A DNA stretch of 32,194 bases from Mesotaenium endlicherianum (Eukaryota > Streptophyta > Zygnematophyceae > Zygnematales > Mesotaeniaceae), in NCBI GenBank assembly GCA_009602735.1, contig WELA01008598.1, positions 151,362-183,555 on the forward strand, given 5' to 3'. This document shows positions 1-7,944 of the stretch, in pieces. The notes under the pieces are model-generated. The model was not told where the DNA came from and did not search any database. It worked only from the letters and a program-made list of their open reading frames with translations. Numbering within the stretch: the first letter of the stretch is position 1; every line of letters starts with the position of its first letter. Position numbers and translations under genes: made by a program.

Positions 1-27
1 GGCGACAACATGATAAGTTGGAGGGAT
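1..27 (+). mobile_element. 3' internal end and polypurine tract of a nested chromovirus copy
   Basis: These bases match almost exactly the stretch just before the LTR at 3890 (GGCGACAACATG.TAAGTTGGAGGGAT). They are therefore the last internal bases of a plus-strand element, ending in the purine-rich primer for second-strand synthesis (AAGTTGGAGGGA at 15-26). The element's body lies left of the window. Confidence 0.75.
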
Positions 28-746
28 TGTAATGAATCAGTATACTGGTTGATATAATATTCATTTAAATAATATAGTTAAATAAGTTCAGCCTGCTGAA
101 CTCTAGTTAACAATCAGTCTGCTGGACTTTATACTTAATATCAGTTTAATGACTTGGCCGGAAGTAGCAGGCTGATGTCACCTCAAGTCAGCTTGCTGAC
201 ACATTCTTTGACAGCCAGCTGACTTCCGTACTCGGTAGCAGCGAACTGCCTCGATATGCATCTAAGTGTGGTATGCTAGATGAATGGCCAGATGACATCC
301 CTATGATGGATGGCTATTCGGGATGATGGGAGATGGCGGTGGATTTGGTTAACCGAGGTCCTACCAACGTGGTTAACTCCCGGGTAGGCGGTGCCATCGC
401 ACTGACCGTTGAACAGTAGACTCATTCCATGTACATATGCTAGGCATTGCTCTCGAGTTCGGCATTCGGAAACGAGGCCAACTCTCCTGTACAGCTTACT
501 GAGAGGGATCTGAATCCAAGGCGAGAAGCCATTGATACGCATTGTCTTCTAACCTTGCTTATGCATGAGTTTACTGATTGCATTATTGATGCTAGTTTAC
601 TTGCATTTGATTTACGAGTGTGTTCACTGCTAGTGTGTTGTCCTTTTGCCGTTTAATCAGTTAACGAAAAATCCATAAAGATCACTTGCTGATATAGTGA
701 TCTTTATAAATTGTTAATCGCCTATTTGGAAAGTTCATTCATTTCA
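28..746 (+). repeat. LTR copy 1 (chromovirus family, 719 bp)
   Basis: This LTR starts TGTAATGAAT and ends ATTCATTTCA, so it has the usual TG...CA ends in a short inverted repeat. Four other full or split copies lie at 3890-4608, 9430-10149, 10150-10873 and 14430-15146. It is preceded by a polypurine tract and followed directly by integrase coding sequence (TCCTGTGATCAG) with no primer-binding site. It is therefore read as the 3' LTR of an element that inserted into the integrase gene of copy A. The matching TCCTG target duplication and the 5' half would lie off the left edge. Confidence 0.85.
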
Positions 747-1943
747 TCCTGTGATCAGTGTCAAAGAAATAAGTCTAGGCACACACCACCGGGAGGTCTC
801 TTGCAACCGCTGCCCATCCCAGCGGGACGCTGGGAAACTATATCCATGGACTGGGTGGTCTCACTACCAAGAACTGCCAATGGGCATGATTTAATACTAG
901 TAGTCGTGGATAAACTGACAAAAATGGTCATTTTTATCCCCACAACTATCAAAGTGACTGCACTCGAAACTGCGAGACAGTTCTACAACCATGTAGAATG
1001 CCAACATGGGCTACCCTCTAATATCATCTCAGACCGAGACTTAAAATTTACCTCTAAGTTCTGGAGAGCTTTAATGGGGTTAATGGGAGTCAAACAGCTG
1101 CTCAGCACAGCAAACCACCCTGAGACTGATAGGCAGACTGAAAGAACTAACCGATTTCTGCAGGAGGTGCTGAGAGCATATATTAACCAAAAACAGGATA
1201 ATTGGAATGACCTGTTACCTCAAATTCAGTTTGCGATCAACAGTGCGGTGCACGCGTCAACGGGCAAGACTCCTTTTGAACTCGGCCTGGGTAGAGTCCC
1301 TAAGTCTCCTTCAGATGTACTAGGGGAGTCTTTAACTGACCCTGAAGGGATTCACAATCCGGTCTCCCTCCAGTTAACTCAAGAATTTGCTGACACCCTG
1401 TCAGAAGTCCAACAAAACCTGCACAAAGCCCAAGAAAACCAACAAAAATGCGCTAATCAACACCGTAGGGAGCTGACATTTTCTAAGGGCGATTTAGTCA
1501 AACTGCATTCTCAGCACCTGTACCTCCTTGGTGTGGTCAACAAAAAGCTTGGCCCTGTCTGGGTCGGTCCATATTCGGTGGTGCGTCGTGTCGGTCAGAA
1601 TGCTTACAAATTGAACATGTCAGCCGAATACAAGGGTCACCCGGTCTTTAATGTCTCCTTCCTGGAACCATACATCAAAGGTGATACACTATTCACAGGT
1701 CGGTTACCCGTCCAACCGGGACCGGTCCCCGCTGTCCGGGACGGCGACCCTGAGGAATATGATGGCGATGAGATTTTAGACGCTCGCTCGGTCCGTCGAT
1801 CGTCTAAATATGTCATGAAGTACCTCGTCCAATGGAAGGGTTACGATGCCTCTGGGGACACTTGGGAGTTTAAAGACCAGCTGACCAATGCCAAAGGGGC
1901 GTTGAAACGGTTCCACCTTCGGGCGGCTGGGGCACCGTCCTAA
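747..1943 (+). CDS. pol: Integrase-chromodomain C-terminal part of pol (5' truncated)
   Basis: This encodes the DNA-joining enzyme that inserts the element's cDNA into the chromosome. Visible in order are the last two cysteines of the HHCC zinc domain (CDQC), then an RNase-H-like core with a complete D,D35E triad (SMDW, SDRD, and the E of TERTNR 36 residues after the second Asp). An RNA-binding-like linker follows, then the GPY/F-type segment (WVGPYSVVRRVG), and a C-terminal chromodomain (YLVQWKGY, DTWEF) that in this family steers insertion to marked chromatin. The stop is TAA at 1941-1943. The frame runs open back into LTR copy 1 (711), but that part is LTR sequence, not protein of this family. 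The usual TDGQTERTNR motif reads TDRQTERTNR, a possible loss-of-function change. The upstream part was displaced by the LTR insertion, so the copy is not functional as it stands. Confidence 0.9.
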   Translation, partial: SCDQCQRNKSRHTPPGGLLQPLPIPAGRWETISMDWVVSLPRTANGHDLILVVVDKLTKMVIFIPTTIKVTALETARQFYNHVECQHGLPSNIISDRDLKFTSKFWRALMGLMGVKQLLSTANHPETDRQTERTNRFLQEVLRAYINQKQDNWNDLLPQIQFAINSAVHASTGKTPFELGLGRVPKSPSDVLGESLTDPEGIHNPVSLQLTQEFADTLSEVQQNLHKAQENQQKCANQHRRELTFSKGDLVKLHSQHLYLLGVVNKKLGPVWVGPYSVVRRVGQNAYKLNMSAEYKGHPVFNVSFLEPYIKGDTLFTGRLPVQPGPVPAVRDGDPEEYDGDEILDARSVRRSSKYVMKYLVQWKGYDASGDTWEFKDQLTNAKGALKRFHLRAAGAPS

Positions 1944-1993
1944 CTGTCCCTTCAGTAGACATGGGAAGGTGACAGGAGGTCCTGTCTCCATAT

Positions 1994-2064
1994 AAGTTGG
2001 AGGGGGATAACAATTAGTGACAGTTGTGACAGGCAGCCCATTTTTAAAATCAAGTTGGAAGGAG
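1994..2064 (+). other. Two internal polypurine-tract-like motifs after the pol stop
   Basis: AAGTTGGAGGGGG (1994-2006) and AAGTTGGAAGGAG (2052-2064) resemble the true polypurine tract AAGTTGGAGGGA next to the LTRs (15-26 and 3877-3888). They lie 50-120 bp after the pol stop and before the extra ORF. They may be former element ends or secondary second-strand priming sites. Confidence 0.5.
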
Positions 2065-2289
2065 TGGTATTCTGTTTCGTGATCAGCCGGAAAATCTCTA
2101 ATAACCATATTACACACTCGACCTGCGCTCACACTCACTTTCTCTCTAACTCAATTTTCCCTTATATTCACTCACACCAGGTATTTCACACTAGGAACTC
2201 TCATAATCGCGTTCCTCTTCATCAAGGGCATTCAGTAGCGGCAAAATATCATGACTTCACTAACTGCATTGTGTTTATGATTGAGCAGG

Positions 2290-3770
2290 ATGACTCAAAA
2301 GTCGGAACTTAAGAGGAAGATAAGGGCGGAAGAGGCACATGCAGAATACTTGCGATTTCGTGGAGACATCGAATCATCCTCCATCTCCGCTCGGGAATCA
2401 CAACGACTCCAACAAGAGCGGGAGGCACAGAAGAAGGAGGAGGAGGAGGAACAGGCCAGACTGAGGCAGGAAGAAATGGACAGAAAAGCTGCAGAGGAGG
2501 CGAAGAAAGCAGAGGAGGAGAGGCAAGCTGAGGAGAGGCGGAAGCAGCAGGCTAAAGAAGAGCAGAGGAGAATCAGCAGCTACCGCTACACAGTACTGAG
2601 CAAGGGCTTCGATCTACTGGAGGAGGCCTTCAAGTATGCTCAGAGAAGTCGAAGTGAGTCGCAGAAGGAAATCCTCCAGAGGGAAGGGGAGACATCCGAA
2701 AACTCGAGGACTCTACATCCCATAACAAGTTCAAGGCCATGTACAATGAGGTGGAGAGAAGGAGCTGGGAATTCTTGGCCAGAGAAACCAGTCAGCTGGA
2801 TTTTGCAGGGCACTGGTACCCTTGTACTCTTAAAAGGACAGACCCTGCCTTCTTCCAAAAGCCCACCGATTGGCGGTGGATGACCATCAACATGAGGGAC
2901 CAGCAGAATGACAGGGCGACGGATGAGGATTTCCTGACAGACCTAAAGGGGAACATAGTATTGCCCCCTCACATTGCGGCTTGGGACCCAAGATTGGATG
3001 GAGTCAGAGACTGCATGAGCCAAGAAATGCAGGGGGACGGAAGCAGGGCCCGAGAGTCATTCTCCAAAGGGAAGCACGCTTATGCCAAATGGGCAAGCAA
3101 GCAGGGGGAAAAGGACCTGTATGCGGTCCGGACTCAGCAGCCCCCACCAGCACCCAAAAGGGGAAGAACAGTGGAATATTCTTTTTCTCGGGAGGAGCTG
3201 GAGCAGCTGACAGAAGAGACCCCAGCAGTCTCGGAGGAACCCGGGGACGGAGAGGAGGAGGGGTCAGAGGAAGAAGAGGAGGAAGGCGAGGAGGAGGACA
3301 CTAGCCCCGCCGTGATCCTGACGCCTGCCACATCTCCTGTAAGGGAGAAGACGGGGTTGGCCCTGCAGCAACTCGCTGAAGAGGAGGATATCACTTGGCT
3401 GGGAACTGCCAGAGGACAGACCCCATCTCCAGGCACGGAGACCCAGTCAGACAGGGCAGACAGGAGGGCTGCTAGAGAAATAGCCAGAGGCCTGCCGGCA
3501 TCTCCCTCGCAGAGAGGGCATGTACCCTTAGCTCATGTCATGCAACATCCTTCTGGGATGCCGGTATATGTATCAGTCAGTTTAAGGGCTGCCCAGGAGA
3601 AGGCTGCCTCCATTCAGTTTCAGACCGTGCAGGAGGAAACAGCACAGTTACTGCGTTCTCCGCCGGGTCCCTACACGGAGCCTCCCTCTCTGACAGGCTT
3701 CAGAAGACCCCAAGACAGGAGGAGGACTGACTCCCCTGACCATAGGGTCCCAGGGGCATCTCCATCCTAA
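2290..3770 (+). pseudogene. Extra ORF between chromodomain and 3' LTR (frameshifted)
   Basis: The ORF starts MTQKSELKRK and ends at a TAA (3768-3770). About 490 codons are recoverable, with one frame change near 2686-2691 in a G-rich stretch: the first part is open to 2883 in one frame and the second is open from before 2739 in another. Roughly residues 35-100 are almost purely E/K/R/Q/A, a strong coiled-coil candidate. A central part rich in W and aromatic residues follows (WRWMTINMRDQQ), then a Glu-run acidic stretch, then a Pro/Ser/Arg-rich tail. I see no membrane segment or signal peptide, so it is not an obvious envelope gene. It has no zinc knuckle and no enzyme motif I recognise. Its position, sense to pol and just before the polypurine tract, is where additional ORFs occur in some plant Ty3/gypsy elements. 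Function unknown. Confidence 0.65.
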
Positions 3771-3876
3771 GGGCGGAGGGCCAAGGGCACAGCATGCTGG
3801 ATGGGAGAGGGATCAGTAATTTCAGTTGGAGAAACCTATGTACCCTGTGTCAGTGTTGTCGAGGCGACAACATGTT

Positions 3877-3889
3877 AAGTTGGAGGGAT
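3877..3889 (+). other. Polypurine tract of copy A
   Basis: AAGTTGGAGGGA ends one base before the TG of the 3' LTR, the position required for plus-strand priming. The preceding ~25 bp are shared with bases 1-27. Confidence 0.7.
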
Positions 3890-4608
3890 TGTAATGAATT
3901 AGTATATTGGTTTATATAATATTCATTTAAATATAACATTTATTAATTTTAGCCTGCTGAACTCAAGTTAATAGTCAGTCTGCTGGATAATATATTTAAT
4001 ATCAATTTAATGACTCAGCCAAAAGCAGTAGGCTCAACTCAGCTTAAGCCACCCCGCTGACACATTCTTTGCCAGCCAGCTGACTTCCGTACTCGGTCGC
4101 AGCAAACTGCCTAGAGATGCATCTAGGTGTGGTGTGCTAGATGAATGGCCAGATGACATCCTTAGGATGGATGGCGATTCGGGATGATGGGAGATGGCGG
4201 TGGATTTGGTTAACCGAGGTCCTGCCAGCGTGGTTAACTCCCGGGTAGGCGGTGACATCGCACTGGCCGTTGAACAGTAAACTCATTCCATGTACATATG
4301 CAAGGTATTGCTCCCGGGTTCGGCATTTGGAAACGAGGCCAACTCTCTCGTACAGCTTACTGAGAGAGATCTGAATCCAAGGCGAGAAGCCATTGATACG
4401 CACTGTCTTCTAGCCTTGCTTATGTATGAGTTTACTGATTGCATTATTGATGCTAATTTACTCGCATTTGACTTACGGGTGTTGTTCACTGCTAGTTTGT
4501 TGTCCTTTTGCCGTTTAATCAGTTAACGAAAAATCCATAAAGATTACTTGCTGATATAAAGATCTTTGTTAATTGGTAATAGCCTATTTGGTAAGTCGAT
4601 TCATTTCA
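3890..4608 (+). repeat. LTR copy 2, 3' LTR of copy A (719 bp)
   Basis: It has the same 719-bp length and TG...CA ends as LTR copy 1, with scattered substitutions. It is preceded by the polypurine tract and followed immediately by integrase sequence of copy C reading on the minus strand. It therefore marks the right boundary of copy A inside copy C. Confidence 0.9.
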
Positions 4609-4937
4609 ACCGCACTGTTGACCGCAAACTGGATTTGAGGTAACAGGTCATCCCAATTATCTTGTTTTTGGTTAATATAGGCTCTCAGTACCTCTTGCAA
4701 AACTCTGTTAGTTCTCTCAACCTGCCCATCAGTCTGAGGGTGGTTTGCTGTGCTGAGCAGCTGTGTGACTCCCATTAACCCCATTAAAGCCCTCCAGAAC
4801 TTAGAGGTAAATTTTGAGTCTTCGTCTGAGATTATATTAGAGGGTAGCCCATGTTGGCATACTGCATGGTTGTTGAACTGTCTCGCTGTTTCGAGTGCAG
4901 TTAGATTGACAGTTGTGGGGATGAAAATGACCATTTT
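4609..4937 (-). pseudogene. pol: Integrase core fragment of copy C
   Basis: About 109 codons of integrase core remain, from MVIFIPTT through SDED, TDGQVERTNR and DNWDDLLPQIQ to NSAV. They match residues of copy A's integrase one to one. The second Asp and the Glu of the D,D35E triad are present; the first Asp lies upstream and has been lost. The fragment is cut on its 5' side by the LTR-like insertion at 4938 and on its 3' side by LTR copy 2 at 4608. Confidence 0.85.
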
Positions 4938-5685
4938 TGAAAGGGGCAGAGTGCCCTAGTGGAAGCGTAGTAACTCACGAGGAAAGGAACTAGTTGCAAT
5001 CATACTAGAGAGTGCAGCGGCATATCACTAACAAAGCTTAGGAAAAATACTCATCATTTTGAGTAGCAAGAAACTGCTCACAAATGATGTAGGATGAAAG
5101 GCCTTGTCATTACAAACCCGTAGAAGTTTACAGAAGTGAAAACTGATAAGAAACAAAGAAGTTATGCCTATTTATAATTTTCTGCCTAAGTGCTCCCCTC
5201 TAGGAAGAAGCTACGGATTTTCCTAAGTGTTCGTCAAATCGTCCCTTTCAGAATATTCGTGAGTAAGCCAGATCAGTCTAATTTGACGTGTCGGGCGGAA
5301 TTGACGTCCACATACATGCATCGACATTACTAGAATATTCTATCTTAGACGCGCTAGGCTAAACCGAAACATCTAGGTAAATCGACCTAGTCGGCACTCC
5401 GCGTCAGCCGAACTTACGTGAAGGTTCGAGTTCATTCTAACGGGCCAGATCGCTCGACGCTGTCGGTCAATCCGACGGTCGCGCTCACCGAATTAAGGAC
5501 AGTCGTCATCCGACCTCAAAACTAATTAAACTTCAGAAATCCGTAACTCTCTCAAAACTTGACCAAACTTGACGAACTTTATATCAACATGACCACAAAA
5601 ATGCATTCTACACTACTGTATAATCAAAACATACTTTCATGAAACTAACACTAGTGAAGTGAGTGCTCACAGGACTTTATCTACA
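4938..5685 (-). repeat. Probable LTR of an unrelated family inserted in pol of copy C
   Basis: This 748-bp non-coding block begins TGTAGATAAAG and ends CCCCTTTCA on the minus strand, matching the TG...CA convention. It interrupts pol exactly: the RNase H frame ends at its first bases, which supply the TAG stop, and integrase resumes after its last base. A good TATA box (TATAAATAGG on the minus strand, plus coordinates about 5167-5176) fits a U3 promoter. The flanking 5-mers differ (ATTTT and GCATG), and about 130 codons of pol between RNase H and the integrase core are missing. A deletion or recombination must therefore have followed the insertion. Confidence 0.5.
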
Positions 5686-6957
5686 GCATGCTGACTAAGT
5701 TCCTTTCTTGCAAATCAGGTCTTCTAGAGAGTGCAGCAGCAGGATTCAACTTCCCTGGTTTGTAGTCGATCTGGACTTGAAACTGCTCGAGCATCTGGCT
5801 CCAGCGGTTCTCCCTCCTTGACAGCTTGGACTTCTTCTGAAAGTGAGTCAGAGCTAGATGATCTGTAATCACTTTATAAGCTTTACCATGTGAGTATGCC
5901 TCCACTGTTTGAGCACATGAATGATAGCTAGCAGCTCTTTATCATGCACCGAGTAATTAATCTCCGCTGGATTGAATTTTATAGACTCGTACAAAACAGG
6001 ATGCCACTCCTGCCGTACCTTACCATTCTTTGTGGTTTTGTCAGCAGGCTGCAACAAAATAGCACCCATGGCAAAGTCAGAAGCATCAGTAACCACCTGC
6101 ACCGGTTTGCTGGGGTCATACACGGCTAGCACGGGGGCAGAACAAAGGGCATCTTTAAGGGTCTGGAAGGCAGCCTGCTGCTCTTCCCCCCACACATACC
6201 CTATGTCTTTCTTAGTAAGGTCAGTCAGTTTACTGGCCTTTGTAGAATAATTCTCAATAAATCTCCTGTAGTAGTTAGCCAACCCAAAGAAGGATCTAAC
6301 TTCAGAGACAAACTGTGGTACTGGCCAGTCCCTTATGGTCTGGACTTTCTTAAGATCCACACTGATACCTTCTTTGCTGACAATGTGGCCTAAGAATTCA
6401 ATACTTTCTTTAAAGAAACCACACTTGCTCATTTTAGCATATAAGTGATTTTTTCTCAGAGTGTCCATGACTGTCTTTAAGTGTTCAATGTGCTGAGCTT
6501 CATCTTTAGAGAAAATCAAAATATCATCCAGGAAAACTTGCACAAACTTGTCCAAATAAGGTCTCAAAATGTCATTCATAGCACCCATGAAGGTCGCAGG
6601 AGCATTAGTCAGTCCAAATGGCATCACGTTGAACTCATAGTGTCCGTAACGTGTGCGGAAGGCAGTCTTGTGCTCATCCCCCTCAGCAATTCTGATTTGA
6701 TGATAACCACTCTTGAGATCTATCTTACTGAACACCTTAGCACCAGACAAGGTATCAAGCAAGTCATTGATTCTGGGTAAAGCATACTCGTTCTTTACTA
6801 TAATTATGTTCAGGGCCCTGTTATCCACACACATCCGCATACTGCCATCCTTTTTCTTGACAAATAGGATGGGTGCGCCGTAAGGTGATTTACTGGGAGA
6901 AATATACCCATTTTCCTCAAGCTCTGCAATCTGTGGTTTCAACTCCTCGCTCTCCAC
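5686..6957 (-). pseudogene. pol: Reverse transcriptase-RNase H of copy C (broken)
   Basis: This encodes the polymerase that copies element RNA into DNA and the RNase H that removes the template RNA. RT motifs are clear: [48 protein letters not shown] and the catalytic FLDD box. RNase H follows with [12 protein letters not shown], the ELLAI helix, then ITDH. A frame change near 5895-5905 splits RNase H, and the frame continues to the junction with the inserted LTR at 5685. The expected Asp of the NPADALSR-type motif reads Ala (NPAAALSR), removing a metal ligand. The frame is contiguous with the protease segment upstream except for one TAG codon at 6960-6958. Confidence 0.88.
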
Positions 6958-7938
6958 CTAAGACAAGCCATACGTGCGTTGCCAGGGTGGCTGACTCCCC
7001 GGTAATAAATAATTCCTATGATCTACTTCCCTCTTAGGGGGTAGTCCTGGAGGAATATTTAATACATCCGGGTACTGAGCAACAATTCCTGCAGCAGTAG
7101 GGTGATCCGGAGGGCTTACCTTTTTCTCCACCACTTCTTCAGGTTGAGGAGGTACCTCTCTTAGTAGCAGACAGAACATTCTGTCTTCCTTCTGGTTCCA
7201 GCTTTTGACGAACTCCATTGCATTCAGCAACTTGCATCCTTCTGGAAGCCTCTTCCTTTCCTTCATTTGCCATCCACACAGGACAAGAGGAAGAGCACTG
7301 GTGGGTGCCAAGTCAGTCTGCCCATCACTGGCTCCTCTCACTTTAACTGTACCTCTGCTCCAACACACTTCAGCTTGATGTCTATTAAGCCAGGACCTGC
7401 CTAGCACGAGATCATAAAAGCCAGTGTTGAGTACCTCAAATGTAAGCGTTTCAGTTAGAACTGCAATGCCAGAACCTAACTGGACCTCAATAGGCTTGGT
7501 TATAACTCCTCCCGGGATACTTGAGGCATCTCCAAGGAATATTTTTCTATTCCCTTGGGTGACAGTAGGCAGCCTTAGCCGCTTAACTAAGTCCTTGTGA
7601 ATAAAAGTATGTGACGCCCCTCCGTCAACAAATGCCCTCACCTTCCTACCTGCAATCATGCAATGCAGTAGGATAGGGGGGACTGTCTTTTCCTGACTTT
7701 CGCATTGTTCTCCTGACGTAGCAAAGAAATGTTGGACATCAGGTGGAACAAGAGCATCCAGAGTGTGCACTCTCTGGACGTCTATATTACTGATGGTCTC
7801 CTTTATCTGTTTGTCAGGCATGCATAGTGAATCCAGTTCAGCAGGACCCATAATACCTGCTACGAGGGCAGCTAGTGACGACTCACTATCTCTAGCATCC
7901 TCACAGTCAGTAGACTGGATTACTGACTGTTGCTGTCT
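6958..7938 (-). CDS. pol: Pol N-terminal segment with aspartic protease (entered by -1 frameshift)
   Basis: The frame is open from the slippery site (first shifted codon AGA at 7938) to a TAG at 6960-6958, 326 codons. An aspartic protease of the retroviral type occupies roughly residues 70-190. The active-site loop reads FVDGGAS in place of the usual DSGA/DTGA, followed by the flap region, and YDLVLGRSWL is the second hydrophobic-hydrophobic-Gly motif. Its job is to cut the Gag-Pol polyprotein. There is an ATG at 7851, but the frame is open without a stop from there up to the gag overlap, and a frameshift signal lies exactly at the overlap; frameshift expression is therefore favoured over independent initiation. 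The terminal TAG sits just where RT should follow in frame (TYGLS then VESEEL), so it reads as a nonsense mutation. Confidence 0.8.
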   Translation of the reverse strand, partial: RQQQSVIQSTDCEDARDSESSLAALVAGIMGPAELDSLCMPDKQIKETISNIDVQRVHTLDALVPPDVQHFFATSGEQCESQEKTVPPILLHCMIAGRKVRAFVDGGASHTFIHKDLVKRLRLPTVTQGNRKIFLGDASSIPGGVITKPIEVQLGSGIAVLTETLTFEVLNTGFYDLVLGRSWLNRHQAEVCWSRGTVKVRGASDGQTDLAPTSALPLVLCGWQMKERKRLPEGCKLLNAMEFVKSWNQKEDRMFCLLLREVPPQPEEVVEKKVSPPDHPTAAGIVAQYPDVLNIPPGLPPKREVDHRNYLLPGSQPPWQRTYGLS

Positions 7939-7944
7939 TTTAAA
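7903..7944 (-). promoter_or_regulatory. -1 programmed ribosomal frameshift signal, gag to pol
   Basis: On the minus strand the gag frame reads CCT TTA AAA GAC, containing the slippery heptamer T_TTA_AAA (7944-7938) in the correct phase. Seven nucleotides later a perfect 10-bp hairpin starts, ACAGTCAGTA (7930-7921) pairing with TACTGACTGT (7912-7903) around an 8-nt loop. The gag stop TAA (7922-7920) lies at the top of that hairpin. Slippage by -1 enters exactly the open pol frame. Site type, phase and spacing match known retroviral signals. Confidence 0.8.

Larger units (their letters stand above)
747..4608 (+). mobile_element. Ty3/gypsy chromovirus copy A, right half
   Basis: The visible order is integrase, chromodomain, an extra ORF, polypurine tract and 3' LTR, which is the back half of a chromovirus. 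The missing gag, protease, RT and 5' LTR are expected left of the window, because the break at 746/747 is an LTR inserted into the integrase gene. The outer end of its 3' LTR (4608) abuts integrase sequence of copy C in reverse orientation, so A appears to have inserted antiparallel into C. The predicted target duplication is ACCGC (4609-4613). Confidence 0.75.

Noticed and set aside
1760..2138. Minus-strand ORF over the chromodomain region
   Set aside because: It is a shadow of the integrase-chromodomain frame.
4950..5000. tRNA-like box A (TGCCCTAGTGG) suggesting a SINE
   Set aside because: No acceptable box B at the usual 30-45 bp spacing, and the block's ends fit an LTR better.
6500..6560. 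FLDD instead of YxDD in the RT catalytic box as a loss-of-function change
   Set aside because: F at the first position with the Asp pair intact is common in plant Ty3/gypsy elements.
7897..7930. Possible H-type pseudoknot from loop bases ATCC pairing with GGAT after the hairpin
   Set aside because: The connecting loops would be 0 and 2 nt, too short to cross a 10-bp stem; the simple hairpin is the safer reading.
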